DNA from: Caulobacter sp. 602-2
GTDB lineage: Bacteria > Pseudomonadota > Alphaproteobacteria > Caulobacterales > Caulobacteraceae
DNA: 64,000 nt
Direction of reading: 5' to 3'
Assembly (NCBI RefSeq): GCF_011043625.1
Contig: NZ_JAAKGT010000007.1
Location: forward strand, 62,001 to 126,000
Below the pieces are notes generated by a model, which worked only from the letters and a program-made list of their open reading frames with translations, searched no databases and was not told where the DNA came from. Shown here in pieces: positions 25,476 to 33,815 of this stretch. Made by a program: the position numbers and the translations under genes. Positions within the stretch are counted from its first letter, which is position 1. Every line of letters begins with the position of its first letter.

Positions 25476-27959
25476 TCAGAACTTCACGGCGAGCTCGACG
25501 CCGAAGGTCGCACCGGCCGCGGGCGAGGCGAAGTTGCCGCCGAACTCCGGCGCCGGGATCACCTCGGTCAGGTACTTTTCATCCAGCACGTTGCGGCCGA
25601 AGGCCGTGACGCTCCAGGTGTCGGCTTCGAGGCCGGCCCGCAGGTCCAGCGTGGTGTAGGCGTCGCGGCGGCTCTTGGCGTAGTTGGCCCGGCCCAGCGC
25701 GCCGTAGCTCAGCTCGAAGACCGTGGGCGCGTCCTGGTCCTGCACGACGTGGAACCAGGTCGGTCCCGTGCCGCGCACGTCGGCCCGCAGGTGAAGGGCC
25801 AGGTTGTCGGGCAGCGGATGGACGTAGTCGGCCGCCAGGTTCCAGGTGTAGCGCGGCGTGTAGGGCGACTCGTTGCCGACGGTGTCGGGTCGCACGCTGT
25901 TCTTGCGGATCTCGCTGTCGGTGTAGGCCCCCGAGGCCTCCAGCGTCAGGCGGGAGGTCGCCTTGTAGCGCAGGCCCAGCTCCGCGCCCTTGATCCGCAC
26001 CTCGTCGATGTTGGACACCACCCGCAGCAGGCCGAACGGGCCGACGAAGAACTCGAAGAACTGCATGTCGTCGACGTCGGTGTGATAGGCGGCCGCGTCG
26101 ATGGTCAGGCGGCCGTCCAGCATCCGGCCCTTGGCCCCGATCTCGAAGCTGCTGGAGACTTCCTTGTCGAAGTCATCGCGGATGCTCACCGGCTTGTAGC
26201 CGGCGGCCGTGCGCACCGGATTGACGAACAGGTTCACGGTGGCGGCGCTGCCCTGGCTGTTGAAGCCGCCCGACTTGAAGCCCACGCCCCAGTCGCCATA
26301 GAGCGTCCAGTCGTCGCTGGCCTTCCAGCGCAGGGCGATCTTGGGCTGGATCTGGTCGTAGGTCTTCTTCTGGTCCTTGATGCCGCCCGGATTGATCGTG
26401 GCGTCCAGACCCGGATTGAGCGCCGCGCCGCCGGTGTAGGGCGGGCCGTTGAAGTCGATGTACTTGGTGCGCGCCGCGGTCGGCACCAGGTTGTGCACCT
26501 TGCGCTCCTCGCGGTCGTAGCGCAGGGCCAGCGAGCCTTCGAGGCCGGGCGTGATGTCATAGGCCAATTGGCCGAACACGGCCGCCACATCGCTTTTGAA
26601 GTCGTCCCAATAGAGCTGCTCGGTCGAGTAGGCAGACGAGGAGGGCACGTAGAGCGCGCGCGGAACCTCGCCGCCGCCGTCCAGGCCCGTGGCCACGCCG
26701 ACCTCGCGGTCGATGCGCAGGGCGTAGGCCCCGACCATCCAGCGCAGCGGCTGGTCCGAGCGCGAGGTCAGGCGCAGCTCTCCCGAGACGTCGCTCTGGT
26801 CGCGCTTCTGGTACTGGTAGCCGTCGCAGGCGGTCGGGGTGTAGGGGCCGAAGAACGAGCCGGCCGCCGTCGGCGCCAGGTACTGCGGCGCGGGCAGGGT
26901 GATCCCCTTGGCGGTCAGGTTGGCGATCGAGGCGGCGCAGGCGGCGCTGGCGTTGAAGAACCCGAACGAGGCCGAGGTGCCGTCGGCGACCAGGTCGTTG
27001 TCGATGTCGGAATAGAGGGTCCAGGCCGTCAGGGTGGCGAAGCCGAGGTCCCGCTCCAGCTTGGCCGAGACCTCCAGCGCCTGCTGCTCGTTGGTGTGCG
27101 GCACGTTGTTCTGGAAGGCGAAGCGGTGGTCGTTGACGTCCTCGTAGTACGAGGGCGTGGCCAGCACCGAGGCGAAGGCGGGCAGGGCGAAGACGGCGTT
27201 GTAGGCGATCGAGCCGGCGGTCACCTCGCCATAGCGGGCCTTGAGGTCGAGCTTGGTCTTGTCGTCCAGGCGCGCCACGAGGCGGCCGTTCAGATTGTAG
27301 CCCTCGAAGCGGTCGACCGCGCCGCCGCCGAAATCGCTGCCCCAGAAGCCGTCGGTCTTGCGGAAGTCGGCCGACAGGCTGCCGGAGATCCGCTCGCTCA
27401 AGGGACCGGCCACGCGGATGTCGCCGGAAAAGCTGTCGCGGTTGCCGACGCTGATCTTGCCCGCGCCTTCGAAGGCTTCGCCCGGCTCGACGGTGGAGAC
27501 GATGATCGCGCCGGCGGCGGCGTTGCGGCCGTAGACGGCGCCTTGCGGGCCCTTCACGACCTCGATCTGGCGCAGGTCGGAGAACTCGCGGTTGAAGGCG
27601 GCCGGGTTGGCCATCTGCACGCCGTCGACGACGAAGGCGAACGAGGCCTGGGCGTCGCGGGCGCCGTTGACCCCGCGGATGTTGACCTGGGCGTCGCCCT
27701 GTTCGGCGGCCTGCACCAGGCTGACGCCCGGCGTCAGGGCCACGAAGTCGGCGGCGCGGGCGACGCCGGCGGCCTCCAGCGTGGCCTGGCTCAGCGCCGA
27801 GACGGCGGCGGGCACGTCGCGCAGGTTCTCGGCCCGCTGGCGGGCGGTGACCATCACCTCGTCGACGGCGGTGGGCGCCTCCTGGGCCGAAGCGGCGCCG
27901 GCCCACGTCAAGGCCAGCAGCGAAGCGCCCATCAGGGCCATGGTTCCTTGGGTGTTCAT
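25476..27959 (-). CDS. TonB-dependent receptor of the hydantoinase locus
   Basis: 827 aa. Signal peptide about 1-25 (ending AASAQ), TonB-box-like VDEVMVTARQRAENL, plug with VNIRGVNGARDAQ, VDGVQMANPAAF and IEVVKGPQGAVYGRNAAAGA, then a beta-barrel with a final Phe (GVELAVKF). The style is that of the substrate-specific receptors common in sphingomonads and Caulobacter rather than the FecA-like transducers; no STN domain. It is on the same strand as the hyu genes and divergent from the lyase-like gene. The ligand is unknown. Confidence 0.94.
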   Translation of the reverse strand: MNTQGTMALMGASLLALTWAGAASAQEAPTAVDEVMVTARQRAENLRDVPAAVSALSQATLEAAGVARAADFVALTPGVSLVQAAEQGDAQVNIRGVNGARDAQASFAFVVDGVQMANPAAFNREFSDLRQIEVVKGPQGAVYGRNAAAGAIIVSTVEPGEAFEGAGKISVGNRDSFSGDIRVAGPLSERISGSLSADFRKTDGFWGSDFGGGAVDRFEGYNLNGRLVARLDDKTKLDLKARYGEVTAGSIAYNAVFALPAFASVLATPSYYEDVNDHRFAFQNNVPHTNEQQALEVSAKLERDLGFATLTAWTLYSDIDNDLVADGTSASFGFFNASAACAASIANLTAKGITLPAPQYLAPTAAGSFFGPYTPTACDGYQYQKRDQSDVSGELRLTSRSDQPLRWMVGAYALRIDREVGVATGLDGGGEVPRALYVPSSSAYSTEQLYWDDFKSDVAAVFGQLAYDITPGLEGSLALRYDREERKVHNLVPTAARTKYIDFNGPPYTGGAALNPGLDATINPGGIKDQKKTYDQIQPKIALRWKASDDWTLYGDWGVGFKSGGFNSQGSAATVNLFVNPVRTAAGYKPVSIRDDFDKEVSSSFEIGAKGRMLDGRLTIDAAAYHTDVDDMQFFEFFVGPFGLLRVVSNIDEVRIKGAELGLRYKATSRLTLEASGAYTDSEIRKNSVRPDTVGNESPYTPRYTWNLAADYVHPLPDNLALHLRADVRGTGPTWFHVVQDQDAPTVFELSYGALGRANYAKSRRDAYTTLDLRAGLEADTWSVTAFGRNVLDEKYLTEVIPAPEFGGNFASPAAGATFGVELAVKF

Positions 27960-28139
27960 CGATCAGGCTCCCCTCCAGTGATCGGGGGTGAGCTTGCGCC
28001 GCGTACCGACGTTCGCTGCGCGGCCGCGCGGGCTCCCCGCCTGTCGGGCGCCGGGGGCGGGACGCTGGCTTCGCGGGCGCCGCCACGCATCCTCGCGCGC
28101 CATGCCTGCCCGCCTCGCGGGCGTCGAGGAGCCTGCGTC

Positions 28140-29054
28140 ATGACCACCCGTATCGAGATCGTCGAGGTGTCGCCCCGCGACGGCCTGCAGAACGAGAAGG
28201 CCATGGTCTCCTCGGCCGACAAGGCCGCGCTGGTGCTCAAGGCCGTGGAGGCCGGCGCCCGGCGGGTCGAGGCAGTCAGCTTCGTCAACCCGCGCGCGGT
28301 GCCGCAGATGGCCGACGCCGACGAGGTGATGGCCCGCCTGCGCGGCCAGCAGGACCTGCGCGCGCGCGGCGTGTCGCTGATCGGCCTCGTCCTGAACCGC
28401 CGTGGCCTGGACCGCGCCATCGCCGCCGACGTCGACGAGGCCAATTTCGTCGTGGTGGCCAGCGAGACCTTCAACGCCCGCAACCAGGGCGTCCCGATCA
28501 GCGAGACCCTGCGGCAGATTTCCGAGGCCCCCGAGGTCGCGCGCCAGGCCGGCCTGAAGCTGGGCGTCACGATCGCTGCGGCTTTCGGCTGCCCGTTCGA
28601 GGGCGAGGTGGCGGTCGAGCATGTGGCCCGCATCGCCGCCGAACTGGCCGATTATGGCGTCGGCGAGATCACGCTGGCCGACACCATCGGGGTGGGCGAC
28701 CCGCTGTCGGTCGAGACCCGGTTCGGCGCCGTCCGCGCCGTGGCGCCGGGCGCTGTCCTGCGCGCCCACTTCCACAACACCCGCAACACGGGCCTGGCCA
28801 ACGCCTTCGCCGCCTGGCGCGCGGGCGTGGTCAGCCTGGACGCTTCCATCGGCGGCATCGGCGGCTGTCCGTTCGCCCCGGCCGCTACCGGCAACGTGCC
28901 GACCGAGGACCTGGCCTACATGTTTTCACGGATGGGCGTGGCGACGGGCCTGGACCTGGCTGCGCTGATCGATGCGGCCGGCTGGCTCAAGGGCGTGCTG
29001 GGCGCGCCGGCCCTGCCGGGCATGGTCTCGAAGGCGGGCGGGTTTCCGGCCTAA
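28140..29054 (+). CDS. HMG-CoA lyase-like (DRE-TIM) enzyme
   Basis: 304 aa, family-typical. The N-terminus has VEVSPRDGLQNE (catalytic Arg13, metal-binding Asp14); HFHNTRNTG supplies metal-binding His residues, and GGCPFAPAATGNVPTEDL carries the signature Cys loop. Family members split 3-hydroxy-3-methylglutaryl-CoA or related 3-hydroxyacyl-CoA into acetyl-CoA plus a keto product, using Mg. Its pairing with a CaiB transferase across the divergent receptor suggests CoA ligation then retro-Claisen cleavage of a branched hydroxy acid (inference). ATG chosen with GAGGAG about 9 bases upstream; a much longer upstream frame is antisense to the receptor. Confidence 0.9.
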   Translation: MTTRIEIVEVSPRDGLQNEKAMVSSADKAALVLKAVEAGARRVEAVSFVNPRAVPQMADADEVMARLRGQQDLRARGVSLIGLVLNRRGLDRAIAADVDEANFVVVASETFNARNQGVPISETLRQISEAPEVARQAGLKLGVTIAAAFGCPFEGEVAVEHVARIAAELADYGVGEITLADTIGVGDPLSVETRFGAVRAVAPGAVLRAHFHNTRNTGLANAFAAWRAGVVSLDASIGGIGGCPFAPAATGNVPTEDLAYMFSRMGVATGLDLAALIDAAGWLKGVLGAPALPGMVSKAGGFPA

Positions 29055-29056
29055 GA

Positions 29057-29188
29057 GAACCTCCCCCTCTGGGGGAGGCGGCCGAAGGCCGGTGGGGGGA
29101 CGTTTTCAGCCGCCGCGGCGCTGGCCGATCTGGCGGCAACTCCCCCCACCGATCGCTTCGCGATCACCTCCCCCACAGGGGGAGGTTC
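29057..29188. repeat. Palindromic intergenic repeat with CCTCCCCCT arms
   Basis: GAACCTCCCCCT (29057-29068) is complemented by AGGGGGAGGTTC (29177-29188). Each outer arm also folds on itself (CTCCCCC with GGGGGAG). The element fills the space between two convergent genes, has no coding signal and resembles common alphaproteobacterial intergenic repeats. It may serve as a bidirectional transcription end. Confidence 0.75.
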
Positions 29189-29208
29189 CTGTTTCGTCAG
29201 GCTTTCGC

Positions 29209-29622
29209 CTAGTACTTCAGTCCCACCGCGACGCTCGCGCCGTCGGCGCCGACGTCGACCGCCGAGTCCTCGAACTTCGGCGGGCCGAACCGGGCCTTGG
29301 GGTCGCGTGACAGGCCCACGCCGTCGGCGGGCAGGCCAAGAGCGGTCTTCTTCATCACGCCGTCGCCGTCCTGGTCGTGGAAGGCCAGGAACGACCAGCG
29401 GCCGGCCGGCAGGCTGGCGAACTTGGCGGTCACCCCGCCCGAGGTGGCCGGGACCTTCACGTTGTAGGGGCAGGTCTTCAGGAACGTGGCCTTGTCGCAG
29501 GCCGACACCACGACCTGGCCCTTGGTGTTCTGAACCCCCGAAACCTTGACCTCCACGGAGGCCGCTTGAGCGGCCCCCGTGACGGCCAGCGCGGCGACGA
29601 GGACGAGGATGCTCGGTCTCAT
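29209..29622 (-). CDS. DUF2141-like exported protein
   Basis: 137 aa. Signal peptide about 1-20 (ending AAQA). The rest matches the DUF2141 pattern: VEVKVSGVQNTKGQVVVSACDKATFLK, then SLPAGRWSFLAFHDQDGDGVM and a Gly/Pro-rich end with GLSRDPKARFGPPKFEDSA. Family function is unknown; a small periplasmic beta-sandwich is expected. It starts 14 bases after the Rieske gene stop, so it is the last gene of that operon. A metal or cofactor role cannot be deduced. Confidence 0.82.
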   Translation of the reverse strand: MRPSILVLVAALAVTGAAQAASVEVKVSGVQNTKGQVVVSACDKATFLKTCPYNVKVPATSGGVTAKFASLPAGRWSFLAFHDQDGDGVMKKTALGLPADGVGLSRDPKARFGPPKFEDSAVDVGADGASVAVGLKY

Positions 29623-29636
29623 GCGCGTCGCTCCCG

Positions 29637-30812
29637 CTATTCGGCCGCGGCCGGCGCGGAGCCGCCGTGGCGCTGTTTCAGGGCCTCGGCCCGCACCCGC
29701 TCGCCGTCGACCAGCGGCACGGTCTTGAGCAGGAAGTCCTTGCCCTCCTTCGGATCGGCGCGGTCGGGCGAGGGGATCACCATCGCCCGCTTGCCCTGCA
29801 CGTCGCGCTCCATGGCGTCGACGTCCAGCGCCCAGCCCTTCTCGATCAGCTCGCGGCGCTTGTTGCGCCAGGCCACCATGATGCCGTCCGACTTCACGCT
29901 GACTTCCTCGTGCAGATAGACGGGCAGCAGCTCGGGGCAGACCTTCTCCATGATCACGCGGTCCTGCTCGAAGATTCGCAGGGTGCGGCGGCGGCTGTCG
30001 CCGTCCCAGATCTTCTGGGTCAGGAAGTTGCGGGCCATGATCCAGCGGGTGATCGTGGTGGTCTCGTCGATCGGCGTGTTGACGTCGAAGATCACCGTCG
30101 ACCAGGTCGGCGTCGGGCGGATCTGGATACGAACGTGCGCGCCCGAGACGTGGAAGCCGTTGCGCACGGTGACCATGCTGCGCTTGGCCTTGCGGAAGAA
30201 CTTCCACATGCCCTTGTACTCGGGGGGCACGAACTTCAGTTCGGCATAGGCCGACCACTCGTCCTGCTCGAGGGTGAACTCGTGGACCTGCGGGGCTTCC
30301 TTGTCGCCGAAGCTGGGGTGGACGAACGCCGCGTGCGAAGGGTCGATGCCGTTCTCGGTGATGCGGGCGTAGTTGGCCTTCCACTCGTAGGTGCCGCGGA
30401 TCTTGCGCCAGGACGGATCCTCGAACTCGGGGAACGGCGGCAGGGGCGGGCGCTCGGCCTCGGGCAGGTCGCCCATGAACACCCAGATCATCCCGTACTT
30501 TTCCAGCACCGGATAGGAATCGACCTTGGCGCGCGGCGGGATCTTCACGCCGGGCTCCTGCGACGGGATCTTCACGCACTTGCCGCCGCCGTTGAAGCGC
30601 CAGCCGTGGTAGGGGCACTCGATGGCGTCGTCGACGACCATGCCGCTGCCCAGCGAGGCGCCGCGGTGGATGCAGACGTCCGACAGGCAGCTGACCTTGC
30701 CCTTGGAGTCGCGGAACACCACGAACTCCAGGCCCAGCATCTTCACCCGCTTGTGGCCGCCATTCGGAATTTCGTCGCTGTACTCGGCGACGTACCACTG
30801 GTTCTTGATCAT
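29637..30812 (-). CDS. Rieske non-heme iron oxygenase, catalytic subunit
   Basis: 391 aa. Rieske 2Fe-2S ligands are Cys47, His49, Cys66 and His69 (CIHRG then CPYHGW). The mononuclear iron motif NGIDPSHAAFVHP gives the Asp-x2-His-x4-His pattern. These enzymes hydroxylate or O-demethylate aromatic and related compounds with electrons from a reductase; no reductase or ferredoxin gene is visible in the window. Start ATG overlaps the upstream serine hydrolase stop (ATGA), so they are translationally coupled. The substrate is unknown; the single-subunit form resembles the vanillate demethylase/phthalate oxygenase type more than two-subunit dioxygenases. Confidence 0.9.
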   Translation of the reverse strand: MIKNQWYVAEYSDEIPNGGHKRVKMLGLEFVVFRDSKGKVSCLSDVCIHRGASLGSGMVVDDAIECPYHGWRFNGGGKCVKIPSQEPGVKIPPRAKVDSYPVLEKYGMIWVFMGDLPEAERPPLPPFPEFEDPSWRKIRGTYEWKANYARITENGIDPSHAAFVHPSFGDKEAPQVHEFTLEQDEWSAYAELKFVPPEYKGMWKFFRKAKRSMVTVRNGFHVSGAHVRIQIRPTPTWSTVIFDVNTPIDETTTITRWIMARNFLTQKIWDGDSRRRTLRIFEQDRVIMEKVCPELLPVYLHEEVSVKSDGIMVAWRNKRRELIEKGWALDVDAMERDVQGKRAMVIPSPDRADPKEGKDFLLKTVPLVDGERVRAEALKQRHGGSAPAAAE

Positions 30813-32023
30813 GGCGCCTTCTCCGGCTGCGGGGCGGCGGGGGCCGCCAGACCGCGAAGAATGAGATTGGGTATCCTGGTGTCGTCCCAGTCGTCGAGAT
30901 CGACGCCGTCGCGCAGGACGACCAGCTTCTGCGAGGGCACGATCCACAAGCGGCGCTTGCCCCAGCCGTCGAGGAAGATGGCGTCCTCGGCCGCGATCGG
31001 CTCGGCCGAGACGCTGGCCTTGTCGGGGCGCTCGGGCGAGTAGATGCGGTTCTTGACGAACGGGCGGCCGCGCCAGATCTGGAAGCCATAGCCCGGATTG
31101 GCCTTGCCCGGCGCGCTCATGGCCGCGACGTACTCGGCGGGCAGCACCTGCTTGCCCTCGAACGACCCGCCGTTGGCCAGCATGATGCCGATGCGCATCC
31201 AGTCCTGGACCTGCGAGATCATGCAGCAGTCGCCGTGCGACAGGCCGCCTTCCTTGGCCAGCCACAGCGAGCCGTCGTGCATGCCCAGCGGCGCGAACAG
31301 CTTCTCCGACATGTAGTCGGCGAAGGTCTTGCCGGTGGCCCGCTCGACGATGACGCTCAGCGCCACCGGGTCGGGGTTGTGGTGGCCGAACACCGTGCCT
31401 GGCGGATGCACCGCCTTCAGGGCCAGGTTGTCCTTGGCCAGGTCCGGCGACAGGAAGGTGCGGATGGTGCTGGACCACGGCGCGTAGGAATAGTCCGGCG
31501 GCTCCAGGCCCGACGACATCTGCAGGAGGTCGCGGATGGTGATCCTGGAGCGCTCGTCGTTCTTCCACTCGGTGATGAAGTCGGCGGCCGGCTGGTCGAC
31601 CGACTTGATCTTGCCGTCGGCGATGGCCGCGCCGATCAGCATGCCGGTCATGGTCTTGGTGAAGGAGTGGGCCTTCATCACGGTGTTGGGGCCGACGCCG
31701 TTCCAGTAGCGCTCGTAGACGATCGCCCCGTCCTTGACGACGATCAGGGCGTCGGACTTGCGTGCGCCGGCGTACTCGGCGGCGGCCTCCAGCGCGGCGG
31801 GATCGATCCCGGCCGCCTGCGGCGTCGTCTTGGGCAGGGCGGCGCTCGGCGCGCCCTTCACGACGGCGACGGGCTTGTACCAGTCGATCGGCGGCTCGAG
31901 CGGATTGACGGTGAGGGCGCGGAAGTAGCGGCCCCAGTACAGCGGCGCGGCCGCATAGGTGGCCGCGCCCGCGAGGACGACGGCGCCTAGGCCGATCAGC
32001 AGGATCTTGCGCTTCTTCGCCAT
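30809..32023 (-). CDS. Beta-lactamase-fold serine hydrolase, membrane anchored
   Basis: 404 aa. One N-terminal membrane helix (about 7-26) leaves the rest in the periplasm. The nucleophile motif SxxK appears as HSFTKT. The usual second motif YxN aligns with GTVFGHHN, so Tyr is replaced by His. Family members (class C-like esterases, 6-aminohexanoate-dimer hydrolase, peptidases) cleave esters or amides. Overlaps the Rieske gene by 4 bases and the propeller gene stop by 1 base, so it is in the middle of an operon. It probably hydrolyses an ester or amide before oxygenation or after it (inference). Confidence 0.86.
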   Translation of the reverse strand: MAKKRKILLIGLGAVVLAGAATYAAAPLYWGRYFRALTVNPLEPPIDWYKPVAVVKGAPSAALPKTTPQAAGIDPAALEAAAEYAGARKSDALIVVKDGAIVYERYWNGVGPNTVMKAHSFTKTMTGMLIGAAIADGKIKSVDQPAADFITEWKNDERSRITIRDLLQMSSGLEPPDYSYAPWSSTIRTFLSPDLAKDNLALKAVHPPGTVFGHHNPDPVALSVIVERATGKTFADYMSEKLFAPLGMHDGSLWLAKEGGLSHGDCCMISQVQDWMRIGIMLANGGSFEGKQVLPAEYVAAMSAPGKANPGYGFQIWRGRPFVKNRIYSPERPDKASVSAEPIAAEDAIFLDGWGKRRLWIVPSQKLVVLRDGVDLDDWDDTRIPNLILRGLAAPAAPQPEKAP

Positions 32024-32916
32024 CAGGACGCCTTCACTTCGACGATCGAGGTCACGCCGAACGGGATGTCGAGCTTGACGCTGGCGACCAGGTCGCCGCT
32101 GTCCAGCGCGATCTTGGCCAGTTGGCCCGAGAAGAAGTCGCCGGCCCAGAAGTGCGCGCCGTCGTCGGTGACGCGCAGGAACGACCAGCCGCGGCCTTCG
32201 GGCACGGCGTAGGTACGCGCCACCGAGCCGTCCTGGGTCACGCGGCGCACTTCATTGCCGCAGCTGACCAGAACGTCGTCGTCGGGCGTGGCGGCGATCC
32301 CGAACACCATGCCCGGCGGATCGGTGCGCACATAGAGCGGCGGCAGCTGGGCGTCGGCTTCGATGTCGTAGCGGAACACGGTGTGGCCGGTCTCGGAGAC
32401 ATAGGCGGCGGTCTTGCCGTCCGACAGCACGGTCAGGTGGGTGACGCCCAGGAAGCCCATCACCCCGCCGTGGTACTCGGGACGATAGAAGCGCACCACG
32501 CGGCCGTCGGCGTCGAAGCGCACCAGCCGGCCTTCGCCGGTGAACGGCGGGGCCTGGCCCGACAGGTGCTCGCCGGCCAGGGCGCCGCCGTCGGGCAGGA
32601 ACACCATCGAGCCGAGGCCGCGGCCGGGGAGGAGCGAGGCCTGGCCCGGCACGCGAAGCCCGTTGGCGTCGATGCGGGTGACGTTGCGGGCGAAGGGGTC
32701 CAGCGCGTTGAGCTCGCCGGTGCGGGGATTCACCGCCAGGCCCGAAACCATGCCGAAGTCGCCCGTATGCAGCGCCGCCTTGGTCTGCAGGTCGGGGCCC
32801 AGGAGGAGGATCCTGGACAGCCCGAGCTTCAGCTTGTCGTCGGTGACCATCGTCGCGGCCACCCAGAGGTCGCCCGCCTGGGGTTTGACGGGGAGAGAGA
32901 GGGGGTCGCCGAACAT
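32023..32916 (-). CDS. SMP-30/gluconolactonase-like beta-propeller
   Basis: 297 aa. The repeating blocks (GLAVNPRTGELNALDP, SMVFLPDGGALAGEH, VLSDGKTAAYVSETG, GIAATPDDDVLVSCGN) describe a six-bladed propeller of the SMP-30/NHL type. Lactonase activity is common in the family but the metal ligands cannot be confirmed by eye. No signal peptide is evident. ATG at 32916 has GGAG 6 bases upstream, preferred over an adjacent TTG. First gene of the minus-strand operon propeller, serine hydrolase, Rieske, DUF2141. Confidence 0.8.
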   Translation of the reverse strand: MFGDPLSLPVKPQAGDLWVAATMVTDDKLKLGLSRILLLGPDLQTKAALHTGDFGMVSGLAVNPRTGELNALDPFARNVTRIDANGLRVPGQASLLPGRGLGSMVFLPDGGALAGEHLSGQAPPFTGEGRLVRFDADGRVVRFYRPEYHGGVMGFLGVTHLTVLSDGKTAAYVSETGHTVFRYDIEADAQLPPLYVRTDPPGMVFGIAATPDDDVLVSCGNEVRRVTQDGSVARTYAVPEGRGWSFLRVTDDGAHFWAGDFFSGQLAKIALDSGDLVASVKLDIPFGVTSIVEVKAS

Positions 32917-32977
32917 CAAGGTCTCCGCTTGCGGTCAGGCCCGCGCTTGGCGGGATGCTCGGAGACTTTCAAAAGGG

Positions 32978-32990
32978 GACCGACCGGTCA
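32978..32990. promoter_or_regulatory. Palindrome upstream of the propeller operon
   Basis: GACCGACCGGTCA contains the perfect 8-bp palindrome GACCGGTC (32982-32989) about 65 bases upstream of the propeller start, at the end of the TetR gene. A TetR-type operator is possible. Confidence 0.35.
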
Positions 32991-32995
32991 ATTTT

Positions 32996-33670
32996 CTAGT
33001 CGGCGTTATCCGCCTGACGAGAAACGGCCGCATCGACGCCGGTCTGGTAGCGGCCCATCACGTGATCCAGCATGCCCACGACGCGCTCCCACGCCAAGTC
33101 GTCATGCAGGTCGAAGCCGAAGAAATTGGGCTCGAACTTGGCGCGCATGCCGACATAGGACACTGCCGACAGCATGGTCATGGCGATGGCCAGCAGTTCC
33201 TTGTCCTCGCTGCGCTGGCCGATGAACAGGCGCTCGTACTCTTCCCAGATGCGGATGCGCACGGCGGTGACCGCGTCGCGCAGTTCCGGCGGGCCCGCGA
33301 ACTCGCCGGCCATGATGGTGGCCACGGCGGGGTGGGCGCGCAGCGACGAGGCGTAGGTGCGCACCAGCATGCGCAGGCGCTCCATCGGCGGGCGCTGGTG
33401 GAAGGTCTCCAGCGGTTCGTCCAGCATGTCGGAAAGGCGGGGCCAGATGCCGGTGCGGCGCACCCAGGCGTCGGCCACGCCCCCCAGTCCGCCGAAATAG
33501 TCATATATTTGTTTCTTGCCGACGCCGGCTTCCTTGATTAGGGCGTTCACACCCGCGTCGTGGACGCTTCCGCGCTCCATAAGACGCCCGAACGCCTCTA
33601 CGATCGCTGCTTCGGTGGCGATCCGGCGCGATTGCCGAGGCTTGGTTGCGGGCGCTACGTCTGTCAGCAT
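32996..33670 (-). CDS. TetR-family regulator of the Rieske/receptor locus
   Basis: 224 aa. The N-terminal helix-turn-helix is recognisable (ATEAAIVEAFGRLMERG, VNALIKEAGVGKKQIYDYFGG; about 15-62). The C-terminal ligand domain resembles TetR_C-type helices with EEYERLFIGQRSEDKELLAI. ATG at 33670 was chosen (AGGAAAG 7 bases upstream) over a TTG at 33709. It lies between the minus-strand propeller-to-DUF2141 operon and the divergent TonB receptor and MFS genes, and is the obvious candidate regulator of both. Confidence 0.88.
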   Translation of the reverse strand: MLTDVAPATKPRQSRRIATEAAIVEAFGRLMERGSVHDAGVNALIKEAGVGKKQIYDYFGGLGGVADAWVRRTGIWPRLSDMLDEPLETFHQRPPMERLRMLVRTYASSLRAHPAVATIMAGEFAGPPELRDAVTAVRIRIWEEYERLFIGQRSEDKELLAIAMTMLSAVSYVGMRAKFEPNFFGFDLHDDLAWERVVGMLDHVMGRYQTGVDAAVSRQADNAD

Positions 33671-33747
33671 GGCGGGACTTTCCTGAACTCCTATCCGATG
33701 GACGGACAAACGCTTTATCGCAAGACCTGTATTGGTCCGGCTCCATC

Positions 33748-33800
33748 ATCTTGACCGTCGGGGAACAGTCGCGGGGAACGCGGCGGGGTGTGGTCAAGAT
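33748..33800. promoter_or_regulatory. Split inverted repeat upstream of the TonB receptor
   Basis: ATCTTGACC (33748-33756) is exactly complemented by GGTCAAGAT (33792-33800), 15 bases before the receptor start. Between them, CGGGGAAC occurs twice with 13-base spacing (33759-33766, 33772-33779). The first arm contains TTGACC, usable as a -35 element. Likely part of the divergent tetR/receptor control region. Confidence 0.5.
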
Positions 33801-33815
33801 TTGAAGAGGGGAGTC

